Part shown: in pieces, positions 28,783 to 37,155 of the stretch
Position numbering within the stretch: the stretch's first letter is position 1
Layout of the letters: every line of letters starts with the position of its first letter
DNA from: Planctomycetota bacterium
GTDB taxonomy: Bacteria; Planctomycetota; Phycisphaerae; UBA1845; Fen-1342
Assembly: GCA_018814045.1 (NCBI GenBank)
Contig: JAHJAR010000276.1
Span: 1 to 64,000, forward strand
Length of the DNA: 64,000 bases
Direction: 5' to 3'
The notes under the pieces: model-generated
What the model was told of the DNA's origin: nothing
Database searches by the model: none
The model's input: the letters and a program-made list of their open reading frames with translations, nothing else
Made by a program: the position numbers and the translations under genes

Positions 28783-28994
28783 GCGCCGCCCAGCCCACAT
28801 TGAGCTACGACGAGTGGGTCAAGTACGTCTTTGATCGGCTGGTCGAGGACGTGCCGTGGTACGTTGATGAGCAAGCGCGCCGATTCAATGAGCGCAAAGA
28901 CGCCGACGCCGGTCGTTTCGGCTCAGTGATTCGCAGCGTAACCGGCAAGCACGGTGCCCCGAGTGTGGTGCTTCATTCTATTAGAGGTTCTTAG
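28779..28994 (+). CDS. Small hypothetical protein
   Basis: 71 residues starting at GTG 28779 inside the stop of the pseudouridine synthase gene (GTGA). The N-terminal half is amphipathic and acidic (SYDEWVKYVFDRLVEDVPWY), the rest polar. No family recognised. Coupling to the upstream frame and the tidy stop before the next gene support it being real. Confidence 0.5.
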   Translation: MSAAQPTLSYDEWVKYVFDRLVEDVPWYVDEQARRFNERKDADAGRFGSVIRSVTGKHGAPSVVLHSIRGS

Positions 28995-29058
28995 ATCAGC
29001 CGAAAACAGCGACCGGAAACAGTGACCGAGCGAAATCAGACGCCAGAGACGCACGCCA

Positions 29059-29994
29059 ATGAGCTTCGCTGCCACCTTGTCGACGCTGCCGTTCATCCTC
29101 ACCGAAGGCGCACTAATCGAGCGATTGCGGCGGAACCCGGCGGCGCGCCTGGATCCGCACGTCGAGCACGCCGGCCTGATCTACGAACCAGCCGGGAGGG
29201 CGGCGCTGGGGCGGCTGTGGCGGGGGTATCTCGACGTCGGCCGCGACCACGATCTGCCGATGATTGTCTGCTCGCCCACCTGGCGGGCCAGTTCGGACCG
29301 GCTGCGGGCCGCCGGCTTCGGCCCGGGCGATGACGTCAACGGCGACGGTGTCCGTTGCCTCGCCGCGATGCGGGACGAATACGGCGACTACGCCCGGCAC
29401 GTGTACATCGGCGGGCTGAGCGGATGCCGTGGCGATGCCTATTGCCCCGCGGAGGCGCTGTCCGAGGACGAGGCGACTGTGTACCACCAGCCGCAAATGC
29501 ACGCCCTGGCCGCGGCAGGCGTCGACTTCCTGATGGCGGCGACGCTGCCGGCCGCGGGCGAAGCGATCGGCCTGGCGCGGGCGATGGCGGAATGCCAGGT
29601 GCCCTACGTGCTCAGCTTCGTCGTTCGCCCATCGGGAACTCTGTTGGATGGGACGCCGCTGAGCGAGGCCGTTACCCGCATCGACCGCTGCGTGAGCCCG
29701 GCCCCGCTCGCCTACTTCGTCAACTGCGTGCATCCGACCGCGTTCGCCGCGGCAATGCGGCGGTCCGCAGGCGTGCGCGAGCGTGTGCTGGGTTTGCAGG
29801 CCAACACGTCGCCCCGGCCGCCCGAGGATCTGGACGGCCGCGAGACCCTTGATGGCGAGGCCCCGGGAGTCTTCGCGGACGCGCTGCTAGACGTCCAGCG
29901 AGAGTTCGGAACCAGGATCCTGGGCGGCTGTTGCGGCACGGACGAGCGACACATTCGCTGCATCGCGGAGGCGGTTAGAGCCACCGACAACTGA
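29059..29994 (+). CDS. Homocysteine S-methyltransferase family protein
   Basis: 311 residues. The family moves a methyl group onto homocysteine using zinc held by three Cys. The first ligand lies in YFVNCVHP and the last pair in ILGGCCGTDERHI, both intact. The barrel start reads FILTEGALIERL and a mid-barrel motif YIGGLSGCRGD is present. No cobalamin or folate domain is attached, so the methyl donor (for example S-methylmethionine or an unknown compound) is undefined. The start at ATG 29059 has only a weak ribosome binding site. Confidence 0.87.
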   Translation: MSFAATLSTLPFILTEGALIERLRRNPAARLDPHVEHAGLIYEPAGRAALGRLWRGYLDVGRDHDLPMIVCSPTWRASSDRLRAAGFGPGDDVNGDGVRCLAAMRDEYGDYARHVYIGGLSGCRGDAYCPAEALSEDEATVYHQPQMHALAAAGVDFLMAATLPAAGEAIGLARAMAECQVPYVLSFVVRPSGTLLDGTPLSEAVTRIDRCVSPAPLAYFVNCVHPTAFAAAMRRSAGVRERVLGLQANTSPRPPEDLDGRETLDGEAPGVFADALLDVQREFGTRILGGCCGTDERHIRCIAEAVRATDN

Positions 29995-30235
29995 GCGTAC
30001 GCGAAGGCCGGCGACTGGCTCGGTGGACTTGTGGCGGCGCGGCGTCGGGCGCATAATCATGTGCGGACCGTCCGCGATTGGCGCGGGCGGCAGCGATGCA
30101 TGGAACGCTGGCCGCACAGACGCTCAGCAGAAACACGCGATCCGCCAACTCAAGCGGATGGCGCGCGTGCCCGCCGACCAGTGTAGGTCGGTTGGTCCGA
30201 GAGCGTTTCCAGGTGCGCGGCGAAAGGAGGACGCA

Positions 30236-30304
30236 ATGGACTGGGTCAATTGGCTGATCGATCTGATTCGCTCCATCATCAACCTGATTCTCTCGTACTT
30301 TTAG
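30236..30304 (+). CDS. 22-residue hydrophobic/amphipathic microprotein
   Basis: The reading frame MDWVNWLIDLIRSIINLILSYF begins at ATG 30236, five bases after an AAAGGAGG, the best Shine-Dalgarno match in the window, and ends at TAG 30304. The peptide is almost entirely Trp/Ile/Leu with one Arg and two Asp spaced to one side, typical of a membrane-lying or spanning helix. It lies alone between genes. Candidates are a small membrane protein or a type I toxin-like peptide; I see no antitoxin RNA. Real translation is likely from the site strength, function unknown. Confidence 0.6.
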   Translation: MDWVNWLIDLIRSIINLILSYF

Positions 30305-30683
30305 GATCTGGGGGGGGCGTATCGGCAAAACAGGCGGGGCCGACGTCTCGTCGCTTGGCCGGTGGGCGCGGCGAGGCGTCTCCCCGCTTCTGATGCCGGC
30401 GTCGGTCACCATCTCCGGTCTCGAGGAGCAGCGCCGCCGCCGCCACCACCACCACCATTTCCACACTCCAGACGTCCGATAGAAGCAATGCGCGGCGTGC
30501 TTTGCGCCAGCGCGGCGTTCGCGGTCCGGCTCACATCGCGGGGCGGTAGGCCCGCGGGTGACCGATAGGGATGTCTTGACAGGCACTCGGTCGGGCCGGA
30601 AGCTACCTGCATCCGTCGCGGTCTGAACACCGGTCAACCCGGGCTGGCAGGAACCAACAAGTAAGGAAATAAGGAGCTGCAAG
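30305..30683. other. Intergenic region upstream of gap
   Basis: 379 bases with a G8 run at 30309, a GCC/CCA-rich low-complexity stretch at 30432-30465 and a purine-rich leader ending in AAGGAG 8 bases before the gap start. No gene is apparent; it should contain the gap promoter. Confidence 0.4.
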
Positions 30684-31703
30684 ATGGCGGTTCGCGTAGG
30701 TATCAACGGTTTTGGGCGTATCGGGCGGCTCGTGGTTCGCGTGGCCAGCGATGACGCGGACATCGACTTCGTCGGCGTGAATGACCTGGTTCCGGCCGAC
30801 GCGCTGGCATACCTGCTCCGCCACGACACGGTGCACGGGAAGTTCGCGCGTGAGGTCGGCAGTACCGAGGCGACATTGCGGGTTGGAGGGAAGGAGATTC
30901 GCTGCCTGAGTGAGCGCGATCCGGGCAATCTGCCCTGGAAAGACCTGAAAGCCGACTATGTCGTCGAGGCCACCGGGCTGTTCCGTGATCGGGCCACTTG
31001 CCAGAAGCACATCGACGCGGGCGCCAAACGGGTGGTGATCTCGGCTCCCGCGAAGGACAGTGACATTCCAACGTTCGTGCTGGGCGTAAACGAGGAAAAG
31101 TACAACAAAGGTTCCGATAAAATCGTCTCGAATGCCAGTTGCACCACGAACTGCCTGGCCCCGCTGGCCAAGATAGTGAACGACAACTTCGGCATCGACG
31201 AGGCCCTGATGACCACCGTGCACAGTATGACGGCCACTCAGCCGACTGCTGATGGCCCGTCGCGGAAGGACTGGCGCGGGGGGCGGGCCGCTGCCCACAA
31301 TATTATCCCGGCCAGTACCGGGGCCGCGAAGGCGGTTACGCTCTGCATCCCCGACCTGAAGGGCAAGCTGACGGGGATGGCGTTCCGGGTTCCCACGCTC
31401 GACGTCTCTTGCGTCGACCTCACCGTTCGGACAACCAAAGAGACATCGCTGAAAGAGATCAACGCGGCGGTGAAGGAGGCGTCCGAGGGCAAGATGCAGG
31501 GGATCATGGGCTACACCGAGGAGCAGGTGGTCAGTTCTGACTTCATAAGTTGCCCGCTGTCAAGCATTTATGACGCAACGGCCTGTATCGGGCTCAACTC
31601 GCGGTTCTTCAAGCTCATCTCGTGGTATGACAACGAATGGGGCTATTCGTGCCGCGTGGTCGACCTGGTCAAGTACATGGCCCGGCAGGACGGATTGATT
31701 TAG
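30684..31703 (+). CDS. gap: Glyceraldehyde-3-phosphate dehydrogenase, type I
   Basis: 339 residues. NAD(P)-dependent oxidation and phosphorylation of glyceraldehyde 3-phosphate in glycolysis. The Rossmann start [13 protein letters not shown], the catalytic Cys153 in [12 protein letters not shown], the active-site His region [10 protein letters not shown], and the C-terminal [16 protein letters not shown] are all present. Length is normal. It leads a glycolysis/carbon block with pgk and rpe on the same strand. Confidence 0.97.
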   Translation: MAVRVGINGFGRIGRLVVRVASDDADIDFVGVNDLVPADALAYLLRHDTVHGKFAREVGSTEATLRVGGKEIRCLSERDPGNLPWKDLKADYVVEATGLFRDRATCQKHIDAGAKRVVISAPAKDSDIPTFVLGVNEEKYNKGSDKIVSNASCTTNCLAPLAKIVNDNFGIDEALMTTVHSMTATQPTADGPSRKDWRGGRAAAHNIIPASTGAAKAVTLCIPDLKGKLTGMAFRVPTLDVSCVDLTVRTTKETSLKEINAAVKEASEGKMQGIMGYTEEQVVSSDFISCPLSSIYDATACIGLNSRFFKLISWYDNEWGYSCRVVDLVKYMARQDGLI

Positions 31704-31737
31704 CCGGAGCATTCCGTACCATAACACTTGCAAAGAG

Positions 31738-31757
31738 GCCCATCCGTAGGGGTGGGC
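31738..31757 (+). terminator. Hairpin between gap and pgk
   Basis: GCCCATCC-GTAG-GGTGGGC-type stem of about 8 pairs (one G-T) followed by TTCGTT. It may attenuate readthrough from gap into pgk rather than stop it fully. Confidence 0.4.
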
Positions 31758-31786
31758 TTCGTTGCGTAACGCGGAAGGTGTGAACG

Positions 31787-33037
31787 ATGGCCAGGAAGTC
31801 TGTGCGCGATATTCCAGTACGTGGACGACGCGTTCTCATCCGCGCCGACCTCAACGTTCCGCTCGACAATCAGCAGAGCATCACCGACGATCGCCGAATC
31901 CGCATGTTCCTGCCGACCCTGCGCCATGTGGCCGAGCAGGGCGGACGGGTGACCGTCATGAGCCACCTGGGCCGGCCGACGGGCGACCCGAAGCAGGACC
32001 AGCGGCTCTCGCTGGCGCCCGTAGCCCAGCGCTTGGGCGAGTTGCTGGGGCGACCGGTCAGTTTTGCCGGTTCGAGCGTTGGCCCCAGCGCCAGGGAAGC
32101 CGTGGGCGCGTTGCAGGATGGCGATGTCCTGCTCCTGGAGAACCTGCGGTTCCACGCGGCTGAGACGATCATCGACCAGGCCAAGAGGAACCCCGACGGG
32201 AAGCTGACGCCCGACCAGGACACCGTCCGACAGGATTTCGGCCAAGCCCTGGCGGCTCACGGCGAGGCGTACGTCAACGATGCCTTCGGCACCTGCCACC
32301 GCAAGCACGTCAGCATGTATGACGTGCCGCAGTTGATCCCGGCCGGGAGCCGCACGGTTGGATTCCTGGTCGAGAAAGAGCTGCACTACCTCGGACAGGC
32401 GCTCGAGGCTCCCAAACGGCCATTCGTGGCGATCCTCGGCGGGGCAAAGGTCAGTGACAAGATCGGTGTGATTCGCAGCCTGGCGCAGCGGGTTGACTAC
32501 ATCCTGGTCGGCGGGGCGATGGCGTTCACGTTCTGGGCGGCGCAGGGTCGCGCGGTCGGCAAGAGCCTGTGCGAGCGCGACAAGCTGGATCTGGCCAGGG
32601 CACTGCTCGACGAGGCGGGTGCGAAGCTGCATCTGCCGAGCGATTGTATCGCGGCATCGGAGCTGAGGACGGGGGTCGAGACGCAGCTCGCGGTGGGCGA
32701 AGTGCCCGCCGGGCTGATGGGACTCGATATTGGACCACAGACCCGTGAGGCGTACGGGCAGTTCATCCGAGCGGCCGGCACGGTCGTCTGGAATGGTCCC
32801 ATGGGTGCTTTCGAGGTCAAACCGTTTGACGAGGGCACGTTCGACCTGGCCCGCATGATCGCAGACGCCACTGAGGCCGGTGCGGTGACGGTTATCGGCG
32901 GCGGCGACAGCGCCGCAGCGGTGGAGCAGGCGGGTCTGGCCGAGCGCATGACGCACATCAGCACCGGCGGTGGTGCGTCGCTGAAGTTCCTCGAAGGGAA
33001 GCGGTTCGACCCGATCGAAGTGCTCGACGAGGCCTAG
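31787..33037 (+). CDS. pgk: Phosphoglycerate kinase
   Basis: 416 residues. Transfers phosphate from 1,3-bisphosphoglycerate to ADP. Visible motifs are VLIRADLNVPLDN, DDRRIRMFLPTLRH, SHLGRPTG, LLENLRFH, AYVNDAFGTCHRKH, FVAILGGAKVSDKI, the nucleotide-binding VWNGPMGAFE and VIGGGDSAAAVEQ. Slightly longer than average because of an insertion around DQAKRNPDGKLTPDQDTVRQ. Sits 83 bases after gap. Confidence 0.97.
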   Translation: MARKSVRDIPVRGRRVLIRADLNVPLDNQQSITDDRRIRMFLPTLRHVAEQGGRVTVMSHLGRPTGDPKQDQRLSLAPVAQRLGELLGRPVSFAGSSVGPSAREAVGALQDGDVLLLENLRFHAAETIIDQAKRNPDGKLTPDQDTVRQDFGQALAAHGEAYVNDAFGTCHRKHVSMYDVPQLIPAGSRTVGFLVEKELHYLGQALEAPKRPFVAILGGAKVSDKIGVIRSLAQRVDYILVGGAMAFTFWAAQGRAVGKSLCERDKLDLARALLDEAGAKLHLPSDCIAASELRTGVETQLAVGEVPAGLMGLDIGPQTREAYGQFIRAAGTVVWNGPMGAFEVKPFDEGTFDLARMIADATEAGAVTVIGGGDSAAAVEQAGLAERMTHISTGGGASLKFLEGKRFDPIEVLDEA

Positions 33038-33046
33038 GAATCGTTG

Positions 33047-33739
33047 ATGAGAGACATTCAGCAAGTTCGGATTGCGCCCTCGCTGCTGGACGCGGATTTC
33101 GGCCGGCTGGCCGAGCAGATCGCCGAAGTCGAAGCCGCCGGGGCCGACTTGCTGCATCTGGATGTGATGGATGGGCATTTTGTGCCGAATCTGTCGCTGG
33201 GGGTCCCGGTGGTGGCCAGCATCGCGGCTTGCACGGACCTGTTGCTGGACACTCACCTGATGATCAGTGACCCCGCGCGGTACGCGCCGGCGTTTGTCGA
33301 AGCCGGCTCCGGCAGCATCACCTTCCACATTGAGACATCTGAGCAGCCGCTGGAATTGGTGCAGCAGTTGCGGGAGTTGGGGGTGAAGGTAGGCGTGGCG
33401 CTCAACCCTGGCACGCCGGCCGAAGCGGTGCTGGAGATTGTCTCTGAGGTGGACATCGTTCTGGTGATGACGGTCTGGCCGGGCTTCGGCGGACAGGCGT
33501 TCATGAACGAATGTCTCAGCAAGATCACGACTATCGCCGAGCGCCTGGGGCCAGAGCAATGGCTCGAGGTGGACGGCGGGTTGAACCTGGAGACGGTCCC
33601 GCGGGCGGTAGCCGCCGGCGCGGACACGCTCGTCGCTGGTTCGGCCATCTTCAATTCCGCGAACGCGGCCACGGCGGTCGAGGAACTGCGGAGAGCGGCG
33701 ACGGAAGCAGCGCGGACCAGATTGGAACAGCGAACATGA
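33047..33739 (+). CDS. rpe: Ribulose-phosphate 3-epimerase
   Basis: 230 residues. Interconverts ribulose 5-phosphate and xylulose 5-phosphate. The barrel motifs are complete: IAPSLLDADFGRL, LHLDVMDGHFVPNLS, DTHLMISDPARY, VMTVWPGFGGQAF and LEVDGGLNLETVP. ATG 33047 is preferred (AGGAA 7 bases upstream) over the TTG at 33044. The stop overlaps the following gene by 4 bases. Confidence 0.95.
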   Translation: MRDIQQVRIAPSLLDADFGRLAEQIAEVEAAGADLLHLDVMDGHFVPNLSLGVPVVASIAACTDLLLDTHLMISDPARYAPAFVEAGSGSITFHIETSEQPLELVQQLRELGVKVGVALNPGTPAEAVLEIVSEVDIVLVMTVWPGFGGQAFMNECLSKITTIAERLGPEQWLEVDGGLNLETVPRAVAAGADTLVAGSAIFNSANAATAVEELRRAATEAARTRLEQRT

Positions 33740-34317
33740 AAGTCGCATTGATACCCTGCGGCGTCACGGAGTGGCGCGCTGACGATCGTCTATTGGGGCG
33801 CATCGAGCTGTCGTTGGGGGCCGACGGTCAGCAGCGTTGTCAGGAATGGGTGAAGATGCTGCGGCCGCTCGGCTTGGGCCGGATCTTCCACTCGCCGGAC
33901 GAACTCGCCACGGCCACGGCGACGCTGATTGGGCGCTCGCTCGGCGTCCCGACCAAGCCGTTGGAGCAGTTGACCGAGGTCGACGTCGGGCTCTGGTCAG
34001 GCCTGACCGAAGAGCAGCTCAAGGCCCGCTATGCATCGGCGCATCGGGAGTTGTGCGAAGACCCGTTGAACGTCAGTCCGCCGGGAGGAGAGAGCCTGAG
34101 CGCGGCAGCGAGCCGCGTGCACAGTTGCCTGAAGAAGCGTGTCAAACCAAACGGCAAAACCGCACTCGGTTTGGTCATGCGGCCGTTTTCGTTCGCCATG
34201 GCCCGCTGTGCCCTGGGAGAGACGGAGGCTGCGAAAGTCTGGGAGCGAGCCCAAGCGTCGAGCGAACCGGTCGTCATTGACGTCAGTGACGAGTTATCGC
34301 GCGCCGGAGCAAGCTGA
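33736..34317 (+). CDS. Histidine-phosphatase-fold protein lacking both catalytic histidines
   Basis: 193 residues from ATG 33736 inside the rpe stop. The layout follows phosphoglycerate-mutase-like phosphatases: ALIPCGVTEWRADDRLLGRIELSL matches the usual LIRHGETEWN...GRLQGR start, FHSPDELATATATLI matches SPLxRAxQTA, and LTEVDVGLWSGLTEEQL matches LREIDFGxWEG. However RHG is replaced by Pro7-Cys8-Gly9, and the late SHGG motif reads VMRPFSF. Without either His it cannot run the normal phosphohistidine chemistry, so a binding or regulatory role is more likely. Co-translated with rpe and close to accD. Confidence 0.75.
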   Translation: MKVALIPCGVTEWRADDRLLGRIELSLGADGQQRCQEWVKMLRPLGLGRIFHSPDELATATATLIGRSLGVPTKPLEQLTEVDVGLWSGLTEEQLKARYASAHRELCEDPLNVSPPGGESLSAAASRVHSCLKKRVKPNGKTALGLVMRPFSFAMARCALGETEAAKVWERAQASSEPVVIDVSDELSRAGAS

Positions 34318-34347
34318 ACCGGGGGGGGAGACGCAAAGGGAGCAACC

Positions 34348-35172
34348 ATGGCTGACACCGCCGCTCATCCCCGCCGGAACGTCACGGTCCCCGTGGGACT
34401 GTGGATCCGTTGCGAAAGCTGCGGGGCGATGATCTACCGCCGCATCTTGGAAGAAGAGTTGCACGTCTGCCCCGAGTGCGACCACCACTACCGCATCGAC
34501 GCGCGGACGCGCATCCGGCAGCTCAACGATCCGGACACCTTCGAGGAGTTCCTGCCCGATCTCGAGTCCACCGATCCGCTCGAATTCACCGATCGGCTGC
34601 CGTACAAGGAGCGTCTGGCGGCCAGCAAGCGCAGCAGCGGCGAAACCGAGGCGATCGTGGTGGGCAAGGGCTTCATCAAGGGCCGCCCGGTGATCATGGG
34701 TGTGATGAACCCGTTTTTCATCATGGGCTCGATGGGGGCGGTCGTGGGGGAGAAGGTCGCCGCGGCGGCCGAACGGGCGCTGAACGAGCAGTTGCCGCTG
34801 GTGATCACGACTTGCAGCGGTGGGGCGCGCATGATGGAGGGGATGGTATCGCTGGTGCAGATGGCCAAGACGGCCGCGGCGATCGCGCGGCTGGACGACG
34901 CCGGTGGGTTGTATATCGTGGTTTTGACCGACCCGACCACCGCCGGAGTGGCGGCCAGTTTCGCCTTTCTAGGTGACGTCACCTTGGCGGAGCCGCAGGC
35001 GCTGGTGGGGTTTGCCGGCCCGCGCGTGATCGCCAACACAATCAAGACCGCGTTGCCCGAGGGCTTCCAACGGGCGGAGTTCATGCTCGAACACGGTTTT
35101 GTCGATCGCATCGTGCACCGGCGTGAGTTGCGCAGCGAGATCGCCCGCATTATCGACTACTGCAATAAATAG
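34348..35172 (+). CDS. accD: Acetyl-CoA carboxylase carboxyltransferase subunit beta
   Basis: 274 residues. With AccA it moves the carboxyl group from biotin to acetyl-CoA, the first step of fatty acid synthesis. The N-terminal zinc ribbon (CESCGAMIY ... HVCPECDHHY) and the crotonase-like core (MGVMNPFFIMGSMGAVVGEK, TTCSGGARMMEGM, LTDPTTAGVAASFAFLGD, FAGPRVIANT) are complete. A purine-rich AAAGGGAG leads to ATG 34348. Confidence 0.96.
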   Translation: MADTAAHPRRNVTVPVGLWIRCESCGAMIYRRILEEELHVCPECDHHYRIDARTRIRQLNDPDTFEEFLPDLESTDPLEFTDRLPYKERLAASKRSSGETEAIVVGKGFIKGRPVIMGVMNPFFIMGSMGAVVGEKVAAAAERALNEQLPLVITTCSGGARMMEGMVSLVQMAKTAAAIARLDDAGGLYIVVLTDPTTAGVAASFAFLGDVTLAEPQALVGFAGPRVIANTIKTALPEGFQRAEFMLEHGFVDRIVHRRELRSEIARIIDYCNK

Positions 35173-35213
35173 CTCCTGGCCGTCAGCCGTCGGTTGGAGC
35201 CGCGCATCTTCGT

Positions 35214-35255
35214 GCTGAAAGCTGAAAGCTGATAGCTGAAGGCAGAGAGCTGAAG
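35214..35255 (+). repeat. Six-unit heptamer tandem repeat covering a ribosome binding site
   Basis: GCTGAAA, GCTGAAA, GCTGATA, GCTGAAG, GCAGAGA, GCTGAAG: six 7-base units in exact phase. The last unit supplies the AAGG that serves the GTG start at 35264. Gain or loss of units would shift spacing upstream of the gene without touching its frame. Confidence 0.75.
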
Positions 35256-35263
35256 GTTTCTAC

Positions 35264-35698
35264 GTGCTCGCTAACTGGTTCTTGGAAGACCTGATCGATC
35301 CGCTGGGGCTCTTTGGCCTGTCTGCCCAAGCCATGTTCATGCTCCGCTTCGTCGTGCAGTGGTTTGCCTCCGAACGGCGCGGACGCAGCTATGTTCCCGT
35401 CGCGTTCTGGTACTTCAGCCTGATCGGCGGCTTGATGACACTCGCGTACGCGTTCCTGCGCCAGGAGCCGGTCTTCATGCTGGCCCAGGGACTCGGTATC
35501 AGCATCTATGTCCGCAACCTGATATTGATATACAGCCGGCGCGGGCGGCTGCGCCGGCGTACACAGGAGTTGGCCGACGCGGCCCAAACCGGGCGGCCGG
35601 CTTCCGAGTCCACGCCGGAGCCTGCCACAGCGGGCGAGCATCAGGCGCAGAGCGCGCCCGAAGCGGTCCCGCCGGTTGAAGCTGCGTCGCGCGATTAG
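35264..35698 (+). CDS. LAB_N (lipid A biosynthesis N-terminal) domain membrane protein
   Basis: 144 residues with about three membrane helices. The segment FGLSAQAMFMLRFVVQWFASERRGRS, followed by VPVAFWYFSLIGGLMTLAYA and FMLAQGLGISIYVRNL, is the signature of the small LAB_N family often found beside or fused to LpxB-type genes. The C-terminal 35 residues are a polar Ala/Pro/Glu tail. Its role in envelope lipid metabolism is inferred from the family. GTG start. Its end overlaps the convergent phosphatase gene by 4 bases. Confidence 0.85.
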   Translation: MLANWFLEDLIDPLGLFGLSAQAMFMLRFVVQWFASERRGRSYVPVAFWYFSLIGGLMTLAYAFLRQEPVFMLAQGLGISIYVRNLILIYSRRGRLRRRTQELADAAQTGRPASESTPEPATAGEHQAQSAPEAVPPVEAASRD

Positions 35699-36261
35699 TC
35701 GCGCGCTGCTCCTTCCGCGCGGGCCGCGGCCCAAGTGCAGAGCGCGTCGTATAACGGGCGGCGCTTTCCGTGGCGAAGTTCGAAGCCGGCGTCACGCATT
35801 TCGTCGAGGGCCCGGGGCAGCGGCCAGCCGCCGAGGGCGACGCGATAGGCGGCACACAGGATGCCAGTGCGGTGGTAGCCCTGCTCGCAGTGGACGAGGA
35901 GCGGCTGGTTCTCCGGCCGGCGCACCAGCTCGATGAAGCGGTCGAACACGTCCGCGGGCGGGACCTGGGCGTCAGAGAACGGTATGTGCTCCAGATGTAT
36001 CCCGTGCCGGGCGCAGTACGCCCGTTCACGTCGGAACCACCAGCCCCGCAGCGGGTGCCGCGTACCGCCGCGGGCACACACGATGGTGCGTAGGCCGTGT
36101 TTCTGGCGGATGTGCTCGAGATCGCGCGTACGCGGCTGACCACAGCGCAGCAGCACGCCCGGCTCGACCACGGCGAAGTTGTACAAGCCATCATAGCGGC
36201 TGAACAGCAGACCGCTGAGCCACATTCGCCACTGGTGTGCACTGTGTCCGGCAAGACGCAT
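35695..36261 (-). CDS. Dual-specificity/tyrosine phosphatase family protein
   Basis: 188 residues. The active-site loop LLVHCEQGYHRTG carries the HCx5R signature with Cys and Arg intact. Upstream are GVLLRCGQPRTRDLEHI and LRTIVCARGG, typical of the fold's beta1-beta2 region. The general acid could be the Asp in IPFSDAQVP. Likely removes phosphate from protein Tyr/Ser/Thr or a small phospho-ester; relevant in a genome with many Ser/Thr kinases. Convergent with the LAB_N gene and upstream of nothing obvious. Confidence 0.88.
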   Translation of the reverse strand: MRLAGHSAHQWRMWLSGLLFSRYDGLYNFAVVEPGVLLRCGQPRTRDLEHIRQKHGLRTIVCARGGTRHPLRGWWFRRERAYCARHGIHLEHIPFSDAQVPPADVFDRFIELVRRPENQPLLVHCEQGYHRTGILCAAYRVALGGWPLPRALDEMRDAGFELRHGKRRPLYDALCTWAAARAEGAARD

Positions 36262-36280
36262 AGCTGCGGGCCGCGGGGGC

Positions 36281-37003
36281 TCAGGATTCGCTGACCAACG
36301 TGCCCAACCGTTCGCCCAGCACCACCCGACGCAAGGTGCCCGGCTGAAACAGGTTGAAGACGATGATCGGGATGCCGTGTTGCTGGCAGACGTCGATGGC
36401 GCTGACGTCCATCACTTTCAGACGCCCGTCAATGACCTGGCTGTAGGTCATGCTCTCAAAGCGGCGTGCATCCCGGTTCTTCTCGGGGTCGTCGTCGTAA
36501 ACACCATCGACCTTGGTGGCTTTCAGGAGCACGTCGGCCTTGAGCTCCGCCGCGCGCAGGGCCGCACAAGAGTCGGTGGTCACGTGTGGGTTTCCGGTCC
36601 CGGCGGCCAGTATGACGATGCGGCCCTTCTAGAGGTGCCGGATGCAGCGTCGTCGAATGAAGGGCTCGCAGGCGCGCTGGATGGCCAGTGCGCTCTGTAC
36701 GCGCGTCGGGTCTCCCAGCCGCTCGAGTGCTTCCTGCAACGCCAGGGCGTTGAGCACAGTGGCCAGCATACCCATGTAATCCGCGGTCGCGATCTCGATG
36801 CCCAGTTCGGCGGCGAAGTGGGTGCCGCGCAACAGGTTTCCGCCGCCGACCACCACGCCGATCTGAACGCCGAGCTGCGCGACGTCATGGATTTCTTGCG
36901 CGACCCGGTCGAGCGGGGCGCGGTGAATGCCGAACTCGCCCCGGGGGCAGAAGCCTTCGCCGCTGATTTTCAGGATGATCCGTTTGAATTGCGGCTCTGG
37001 CAC
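36281..37003 (-). pseudogene. pyrH: UMP kinase with in-frame TAG
   Basis: PyrH phosphorylates UMP to UDP and is normally essential. The N-terminal part (FKRIILKISGEGF, GVQIGVVVGGGNLLRG, ATADYMGMLATVLNA) is intact up to RRRCIRHL, then TAG at 36629-36631 (codon 125) replaces what is normally Glu in HLEKGR. The same frame continues with KGRIVILAAGTGNPHVTTDS, KADVLLKATKVDGVYDDDP and the normal C-terminus. Total of 240 codons fits the family. GTG 37003 has GGAG 10 bases upstream; GTG 37012 is an alternative. A GAG-to-TAG change would suffice, so sequence error or a real lesion. Confidence 0.88.
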
Positions 37004-37155
37004 GTTGTGCACTCCGCATCTGGGGGAGCAGGTGGGCAGCGGGCACGTCTCCGGCTGCGGCGTCGATCGGCCGGATCATAGCCTTCCGCGTGCGGTGCCG
37101 CCAGTATGGAGCGAGCCGGCCGTATTCCTGGGGTCCCGCCGGCTGTGTTGCCGCC

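Noticed and set aside
30432-30465. GCC/CCA-rich run as a coding or repeat element
   Set aside because: It is short low-complexity DNA with no period long enough to call and no open frame with a start site.
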